A DNA stretch of 64,000 nucleotides from Streptomyces sp. BV286 (GTDB lineage: Bacteria; Actinomycetota; Actinomycetes; Streptomycetales; Streptomycetaceae), in NCBI RefSeq assembly GCF_019090165.1, contig NZ_JAHRIB010000107.1:20898-84897 (forward strand). The letters run 5' to 3'. The notes under the pieces were generated by a model. It saw nothing but the letters and a program-made list of their open reading frames with translations, searched no databases and was not told where the DNA came from. Every line of letters begins with the position of its first letter. Within the stretch, counting starts at the first letter, position 1. The position numbers and the translations under genes were made by a program. Below are positions 59,252 through 64,000 of this stretch, piece after piece.

Positions 59252-60349
59252 TCAGTCGTGGGGCAGCGGCTTCATGTCCGGAGCGACCTGGGTGTGCGGG
59301 CTGACCCGCACGATGGTGATCAGACGGTCCGTCAACTGCACCTTCCCGATGGCCGGGTCGTCGTAGCCGAGCACGCGGTGCCCTCGTACGACACTCACCA
59401 CCAGGTCCTCGATCTCTCGGACGCTCTTGCCGACCTCGGCCTTTATGACGGTCCGTTCGACCATGTCGAGTCCGCTGCCCTGCTGGATGAGGTCCTCCAT
59501 GACCATGCCCGCGCTGGGGCTGAGCACGGAGAGCCCGAGCAGGCGGCCGGCCGCGCTCGCGCTGGTGATGACGGCGTCGGCGCCGGACTGCTTCAGCAGT
59601 GGCGCGTTCTCCTCCTCCCGCACGGCGGCCACGATCTTCGCCTTGCGGTTGAGCTGCCGGGCCGTGAGCGTGACGAGCACGGCGGTGTCGTCGCGCTGTG
59701 TCGCGATGATGATCTGCCGGGCCCGCTGCACCTCGGCCCGGATCAGTACGTCACTGCGCGTGGCGTCGCCGACCACCCCCGCGAAACCGTCGGCCGTCGC
59801 CGCGTCGATCACCTTGGAGCTGGGGTCGACGACCACGACCTGCTCCTTCTTCAGCCCCGTCGCGCACACGGTCTGAATCGCCGAGCGGCCCTTGGTGCCG
59901 AACCCGATGACAACGGTGTGCTCCCTCAAAGCGGTCCTCCAGCGGTTCAGTCGCCATTCCTCCCGGGTGCGTTCGGTGAGAACTTCGAGAGTGGTGCCGA
60001 CCAGGATGATCAGGAAGAGCACGCGCAGCGGCGTGATCAGGAAGATGTTGGTGAAGCGGGCGCCGTCGCTGACCGGGGTGATGTCGCCGTATCCGGTGGT
60101 GGAGAGGGTGACGGTCGCGTAGTAGAACGCGTCGAGCAGGTCGACCGGCCCGTCCGAGCTGTCCTTGTAGCCGTCACGGTCGAGATAGACGATGAAGGCC
60201 GTACCGACCAGCACCAGCAGTGCGATGACGACCCGCTTGGTGACCTGGCGCAGGGGGCGTTCCACCCGTTGGCGGGGCAGCTTCACCCGATGAGTGACTA
60301 GGCGTTCGTCCGCCTGTCGGGCGATCGCGTCATGGCCCGGAAGTTTCAC
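59252..60349 (-). CDS. Two-helix potassium channel with TrkA-N (RCK) domain
   Basis: This 365-residue channel subunit has a first membrane helix (VVIALLVLVGTAFIVYL), a pore loop with the K+ selectivity filter TTGYGD, and a second helix (LRVLFLIILVGTTLEVL). An RCK/TrkA-N domain (VVIGFGTKGRSAIQTV; a Rossmann nucleotide site) and a TrkA-C-like end follow. The GTG at 60349 overlaps the moeA stop as GTGA and is taken as the start; a GTG at 60358 is possible. The parS palindrome 60342-60357 lies across this start. A much longer frame upstream is the moeA antiframe and is not real. It may adjust K+ export or uptake. Confidence 0.92.
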   Translation of the reverse strand: MKLPGHDAIARQADERLVTHRVKLPRQRVERPLRQVTKRVVIALLVLVGTAFIVYLDRDGYKDSSDGPVDLLDAFYYATVTLSTTGYGDITPVSDGARFTNIFLITPLRVLFLIILVGTTLEVLTERTREEWRLNRWRTALREHTVVIGFGTKGRSAIQTVCATGLKKEQVVVVDPSSKVIDAATADGFAGVVGDATRSDVLIRAEVQRARQIIIATQRDDTAVLVTLTARQLNRKAKIVAAVREEENAPLLKQSGADAVITSASAAGRLLGLSVLSPSAGMVMEDLIQQGSGLDMVERTVIKAEVGKSVREIEDLVVSVVRGHRVLGYDDPAIGKVQLTDRLITIVRVSPHTQVAPDMKPLPHD

Positions 60350-60357
60350 GTGAAACA
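60342..60357. other. parS chromosome-partition site inside a coding junction
   Basis: AGTTTCACGTGAAACA contains the 14-bp core GTTTCACGTGAAAC of Streptomyces parS, with one outer mismatch to the consensus. It includes the TGA of moeA (60346-60348) and the GTG start of the channel gene (60347-60349). Confidence 0.9.
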
Positions 60358-61713
60358 CACCCCGATCCCGGCCATCGCCCAGGGCAGGTCGAGGATCTCC
60401 AGTTCCTGGCCGGGCCGCGCACCGCCGGGCGGCACGACGGCGAGCGCGTCGGCCACGGCGATGCCCCGCAGCATGGCCGGTCCGTTGTAGTGCAGCGGCA
60501 CGGCCCGGTCCTCGCGCAGCACGACGGGAATCAGCCGGGTGTCGTAGGGGTGACCGTGCACGGCGTCCTGGAGGGGCAGTGTGTACGGCTCCGGGGCCGC
60601 GCGTCCCGCGAGGGTGCGCAGCAGCGGCTCGGCGAGCGTGAGGAGGCCGGAGACGGCGGCGAGCGGATTGCCCGGCAGGCCGACAAGGTGCCGGCCCTCC
60701 TCGATGCGTGCCAGGAGCATCGGGTGCCCGGGGCGTACCTTGACCCCGTCCACCAGCAGTTCGGCGCCGATGCGGCGCAGGACTGGGTGGACGTGGTCGA
60801 CAGGGCCGGCGGCGGTGCCACCGGTCGTGACGACGAGGTCGGCGTCGGAGTTCTTGATGGCCTTGCGCAGCGCCTCGGCGTCGTCGCCGAGCCTGCGCAC
60901 CGCGATGACGTCCGCTCCGAGCGCGCGCAGCCAGGGCGGCAGCATCGGTCCGAGCGCGTCCCGGATCAGCCCGTCGTGCGGCCGGCCCTCGGTGAGCAAC
61001 TCGTCGCCGAGGACCAGGACTTCCGCGCGCGGCCGGGGGAGGACGGAGACGGTGTCGTACCCGGCGGCGGCGGCGAGTCCGAGCACGGCCGGGGTGACCA
61101 GCGTGCCCGACGGCAGCAGGGGGTCGCCGGAGCGGCACTCCTGGCCGCGGGGGCGGATGTCCTGCCCCGGCACGACGTCCCGGGTCGCGTGCAGCCGGCC
61201 CTTCTCGTCGGTGCGGCCGTGCTCGCTGCGGATCACGGCGGTGACGTCCAGGGGGATGCGCGCGCCGGTGGCGATCCGGACCGCCTCGCCGTCGGTGAGC
61301 GGCTCCGGCTGGTCGTGACCGGCGAGCACGCCTTCGGCCCGGACGTCCCACGGGCCGGGCCCGGCGACCGCCCAGCCGTCCATCGCGGACGTGTCGAAGG
61401 ACGGCAGGTCCGTGAGAGCGCCGAGCGGGGCGGCGAGGACGAGGCCCAGCGCGGCGTCGAGAGTGACGGAGACCGGGGCGTCGGGACGGCGGGGTGCCCG
61501 CTCCGCGATGACGCGGGCCTTCGGCCAGGGCGTGGCGGTGTGGTGCCCGGTGCTGTCCTTCCGGCTGCCGTCCTGCGGGGACGGCGCGGGGACGGAGCGG
61601 GGGGCTCCGGCCGGTCCGGAGTCGTCGGGCACCTTGGCACCGCCTTCCTTGGCCAGGGCGAGGGCCTCGTCGACGTCGAAGTCGACCTCCTCGTACTGCC
61701 CCGGGGCGGTCAT
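60346..61713 (-). CDS. moeA: Molybdopterin molybdenumtransferase, MoeA
   Basis: This 455-residue enzyme inserts molybdate into adenylylated molybdopterin. The family landmark FDTSAMDGWAV is near residue 117, followed by IRPRGQECRSGDPLL and VLGDELLTEGRPHDG. The MPT-binding loop reads VVTTGGTAAGPVDHVHP where typical MoeA has GG(V/T)SxG(D/E)xD, so that loop is altered. The RPGHPMLLA and GLPGNPLAAV loops remain. About 70 N-terminal residues (acidic, then Pro/Ser-rich) are extra. It overlaps the mobA-like gene by ATGA and the channel gene by GTGA. The last residues VCFT are encoded by parS. Confidence 0.9.
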   Translation of the reverse strand: MTAPGQYEEVDFDVDEALALAKEGGAKVPDDSGPAGAPRSVPAPSPQDGSRKDSTGHHTATPWPKARVIAERAPRRPDAPVSVTLDAALGLVLAAPLGALTDLPSFDTSAMDGWAVAGPGPWDVRAEGVLAGHDQPEPLTDGEAVRIATGARIPLDVTAVIRSEHGRTDEKGRLHATRDVVPGQDIRPRGQECRSGDPLLPSGTLVTPAVLGLAAAAGYDTVSVLPRPRAEVLVLGDELLTEGRPHDGLIRDALGPMLPPWLRALGADVIAVRRLGDDAEALRKAIKNSDADLVVTTGGTAAGPVDHVHPVLRRIGAELLVDGVKVRPGHPMLLARIEEGRHLVGLPGNPLAAVSGLLTLAEPLLRTLAGRAAPEPYTLPLQDAVHGHPYDTRLIPVVLREDRAVPLHYNGPAMLRGIAVADALAVVPPGGARPGQELEILDLPWAMAGIGVCFT

Positions 61714-62756
61714 CCGGCGTCCGGCCGGACGTCACCGGCGGGGCGGGCGGCCGGGGCGTCACCGGTGCCGGGAGCGGCGGTGGCACGGGTCCCGGTCGCC
61801 CGCGTGGGGTCCGTGCCCGGCGGGGTCGCCGTGGCATCGGCCTCCGCCTCCGCCTCTGCCTCCGCAGCCCAACGCAGCGCCAGCGCCTCAGCCTTGCGCG
61901 CGACCTCCGCGACCACCTCCGGGCCACCTCCGGCCCGACCCGCCGCGTACCCGACGAGGAACGTCGTCAGCGGGGCCGCCGGACGGGCCACTCCGTGGGC
62001 GGCGTCGCGGGCGAGGTCGAGCAGGGTGCCGGTGTCGACGTCCAGGTCGATGCCCAGTTCGTCCTTGATTGCGGTAATCCATTCATCCAACACGTGCCCA
62101 TGCTCCCTGATACGTGCCCGGGCGGCGGCGATGTCGTCCCAGGTGTCGCAGTCGAAGGACGCGACGGGGTCGGTGATACGGGTCAGTTCGAGCGCGCCGG
62201 TGAGCCGTCGCAGCGGCAGTCCGGTCAGTTCACCGTGCTCGGCGCGCAGGACCGCCAGCTCGCGTCGCAGGGCCGAGCCACGGTACGCGGCCACGAGAGG
62301 CTGGTCGCGGCCACCCGTGTCGGTGAGCAACACGCCCTCGCCGCCCGTCTCGTGAAGAGCGGTCAGCAGCCTCCGTACCGTCGCCCCGTCCAGGAACGGC
62401 AGGTCGGCGGAGAGCACCACGACGTACTCGGCGGTGGTGTGCCGCAGTCCGGCGTCCAGTGCGGCGAGCGGGCCCGCGCCGGGCGGGTCCTCGCGGGCCC
62501 ACCTGACCGGGCGGGCGGTGGGCCGGGGCTCGGCGACGACCACGGTGGTGGCCGCGCCGGAGCAGGCGGTGAGGACCCGGTCGAGCAGTGCGCGGCCTCC
62601 CACGTGCACGCCCGGCTTGTCGGCGCCTCCGAGGCGGCGGGCGGCGCCCCCGGCGAGCACGACGGCGTCATGGCCCTCCGTAGCGGGTGCGCCGGAGGAA
62701 CCGGAGGCCCCGCGGGGGCCGGAACCGGGCGCGCTGGGAGGCTCGGACGCGGTCAC
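61710..62756 (-). CDS. mobA: MobA-like nucleotidyltransferase fused to a DUF6457 domain
   Basis: This 348-residue protein has an N-terminal GT-A nucleotidyltransferase domain with the MobA signature LAGGAARRLGGADKP near residue 32, the acidic VVVLSADLPFLDG and TDTGGRDQPLVAAY. It would attach GMP to molybdopterin. A DUF6457 domain (LDEWITAIKDELGIDLDVDTGTLLDLARDAAHGVARPAAPLTTFLVGYAAG) and an Ala/Glu/Thr tail follow. Such fusions are seen in actinobacteria. The GTG at 62756 is preceded by CATACT, a possible -10, so the message may be leaderless. The stop overlaps the moeA start. Confidence 0.87.
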   Translation of the reverse strand: MTASEPPSAPGSGPRGASGSSGAPATEGHDAVVLAGGAARRLGGADKPGVHVGGRALLDRVLTACSGAATTVVVAEPRPTARPVRWAREDPPGAGPLAALDAGLRHTTAEYVVVLSADLPFLDGATVRRLLTALHETGGEGVLLTDTGGRDQPLVAAYRGSALRRELAVLRAEHGELTGLPLRRLTGALELTRITDPVASFDCDTWDDIAAARARIREHGHVLDEWITAIKDELGIDLDVDTGTLLDLARDAAHGVARPAAPLTTFLVGYAAGRAGGGPEVVAEVARKAEALALRWAAEAEAEAEADATATPPGTDPTRATGTRATAAPGTGDAPAARPAGDVRPDAG

Positions 62757-62846
62757 CCCCCGAGTATGAGCGTCCGGTGGATCATTTCCACCCCCGCGCA
62801 CAGCATGTGGACGGGGGTGGTGGCGGGGCCGGAGGGGCCCATGAGG

Positions 62847-64000
62847 TCACAGGGTCCGCAGCAGCACCGCCGGCTGTTCCACGCAGTCCGCCACATACCG
62901 CAGGAAACCGCCCGCCGTTCCGCCGTCGCACACCCGGTGGTCGAAGGTGAGCGAGAGCTGCACGACCTGCCGCACCGCCAGCTCGCCCTCGTGCACCCAG
63001 GGCTTGGGGACGATCCGGCCGACGCCGAGCATGGCCGCCTCGGGGTGGTTGATGATCGGAGTGGAGCCGTCGACGCCGAACACCCCGTAGTTGTTCAGCG
63101 TGAAGGTGCCGCCGGTGAGTTCCGCCGGTGTGAGCGTCCCGGTGCGGGCCGACTCGGTGAGCCGGGCGAACTCCGCGCTCAGCGACTCCGCGCCGCGCGC
63201 GTGGGCGCCCTTGACCACCGGCACGACGAGTCCGCGCTCGGTCTGGGCGGCGAACCCGAGGTGCACCTCGTCGAGCCGTACGACCTCGCGGGCGTCCATG
63301 TCGACCGTCGAGTTGAGCTCGGGGAAGCGGGCGAGCGCGGCGGTGCAGACGCGGGCGAGGAGCGCGAGGAGGGAGATCTTCGGCCCGCCGGCCTCGTTCA
63401 TCCGCACGCGCGCGTGCATCAGTTCCGTGGCGTCGGCGTCCACCCAGCAGGTCGCGTCGGGGATCTCGCGCCGGCTCCGGGAGAGCTTGTCGGCGACGGC
63501 ACCGCGGACGCCCTTGAGGGGGATGCGGGTGCCCGAGGCGCGCGCGGGTGCCGTGGTGGCCGGCGCCGCCTGACTCCGCTCGACGAGCGGGGCGCTCGGG
63601 GCGGCCGCACCGTGCAGCACGGCGTGCTCCACGTCGGCGCGCGTGATCAGCCCGTCGGGGCCCGATCCCGCCAGCGCCCGCAGGTCGAGCCCGTGTTCGC
63701 GGGCCAGCCGGCGCACGAGCGGGGAGATCACCGGCACGGGCCCGTCAGTCCGGCGCGGCGAATCGGCACCGGTCCCGTCGACGAGCGGTCGCCGTTCCCG
63801 TACGGCGTTTCGGGCGACCGCACCGGACGCGGCACCACCGGAACCGGCGGGCGCCGCGGCGGCAGCCCGATCCCGTTCCGGGCGGCCGACGAAACGGCCT
63901 TCACCAGGTCCTGTTCCGGCTCCGCCCCCGGCGCCGGTCCCCGTCTCGGCCCGCCCCGCTCCCGCGGCATGCGCGCCGCCGGGCCGGTCCGGGCCGGAGC
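62847..64000 (-). CDS. Second branched-chain dehydrogenase E2 (5' part outside window)
   Basis: This frame runs open from the window end. Upstream of the conserved part it encodes an Ala/Gly/Arg-rich linker. A peripheral-subunit-binding domain (ISPLVRRLAREHGLDLRALAGSGPDGLITRADV) and the catalytic core follow, ending SLTFDHRVCDGGTAGGFL, which carries the His-Arg..Asp-Gly active site. The lipoyl domain must lie beyond base 64000. It is a paralogue of the bkdC gene about 15 kb away on the same strand. Streptomyces avermitilis likewise has two bkd clusters (bkdABC and bkdFGH) a short distance apart. The E1 genes are expected just outside the window. Confidence 0.92.
   Translation of the reverse strand, partial: SGPDRPGGAHAAGAGRAETGTGAGGGAGTGPGEGRFVGRPERDRAAAAAPAGSGGAASGAVARNAVRERRPLVDGTGADSPRRTDGPVPVISPLVRRLAREHGLDLRALAGSGPDGLITRADVEHAVLHGAAAPSAPLVERSQAAPATTAPARASGTRIPLKGVRGAVADKLSRSRREIPDATCWVDADATELMHARVRMNEAGGPKISLLALLARVCTAALARFPELNSTVDMDAREVVRLDEVHLGFAAQTERGLVVPVVKGAHARGAESLSAEFARLTESARTGTLTPAELTGGTFTLNNYGVFGVDGSTPIINHPEAAMLGVGRIVPKPWVHEGELAVRQVVQLSLTFDHRVCDGGTAGGFLRYVADCVEQPAVLLRTL

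Noticed and set aside
59252..61927. 891-codon minus-strand frame joining the channel to upstream sequence
   Set aside because: The upstream 500 codons are an off-frame reading of moeA; the real channel start is the GTG at the moeA stop.

Overview
The window looks like a core-chromosome segment of a Streptomyces species. The GC content is very high, with G or C at most third codon positions, and GTG starts and 4-base start/stop overlaps are common. Typical Streptomyces families recur: a snapalysin/LysR pair, an HATPase/XRE/DUF397 trio, a SpoIIE-type phosphatase, PASTA and non-PASTA Ser/Thr kinases, a K15-like DD-peptidase, two branched-chain dehydrogenase clusters and the proteasome activator Bpa. 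Two sites matching Streptomyces parS (29714-29729 and 60342-60357) suggest the segment lies in the origin-proximal region where ParB sites cluster.

Layout. 1-8 kb: the end of a DrrA/DrrB-type ABC exporter, a membrane protein, a MocR regulator divergent from an alpha/beta hydrolase, an endonuclease/exonuclease/phosphatase-fold protein, and snapalysin with its divergent LysR regulator. 8-16 kb: a Tat-exported PhoX-type phosphatase behind a PHO box, a VWA protein with a long Glu/Pro/Ala linker, methionyl-tRNA synthetase, a membrane protein and a sortase-like lipoprotein. 16-24 kb: the HATPase/XRE/DUF397 trio, pectate lyase, a DUF3152 metalloprotease-like protein, a secreted collagen-like protein, a glycosyltransferase, a conserved protein and a cupin. 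24-36 kb: an MFS transporter, a secreted intradiol-dioxygenase-like protein, aspartyl-tRNA synthetase, the PAS/GAF/SpoIIE/HATPase phosphatase, an AI-2E permease, a Bro-N protein, pirin and SseB. 36-46 kb: a long acyl-CoA dehydrogenase, M18 aminopeptidase, small conserved proteins, nitrilase-family amidase, a mycothiol-dependent-type isomerase, a GntR-MFS operon and the K15-like DD-peptidase. 46-64 kb: bkdABC, a LuxR-type response regulator, a PPOX protein, a phosphotransferase, two divergent Ser/Thr kinases, Bpa, a PadR regulator, a small membrane protein, a quinone oxidoreductase, a mobA-moeA-potassium channel operon, and the 3' part of a second bkd E2 gene.

How the genes work together. Small regulatory units can be read directly. 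MocR and the hydrolase share an intergenic direct repeat. snpA and the LysR gene share a double palindrome. The GntR regulator is coupled to its MFS gene by an ATGA overlap. mobA, moeA and the channel gene are chained by 4-base overlaps. BkdA, BkdB and BkdC are a complete E1alpha-E1beta-E2 set. Convergent genes are usually separated by long perfect hairpins.

The most unusual signal is a series of short degenerate tandem repeats in gene-distal DNA. Five of them (units of 23, 17, 16, 8 and 8 bp) include the stop codon of the adjacent gene. None of these periods is a multiple of three, so the duplicated stop codons are spread over several reading frames. Other arrays (27, 9, 17, 18, 13 and 12 bp) lie in intergenic DNA. 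The second highlight is a parS site that simultaneously forms the end of moeA and the start of the potassium channel gene. No tRNA, rRNA, insertion sequence, CRISPR array or integrated element was recognised.
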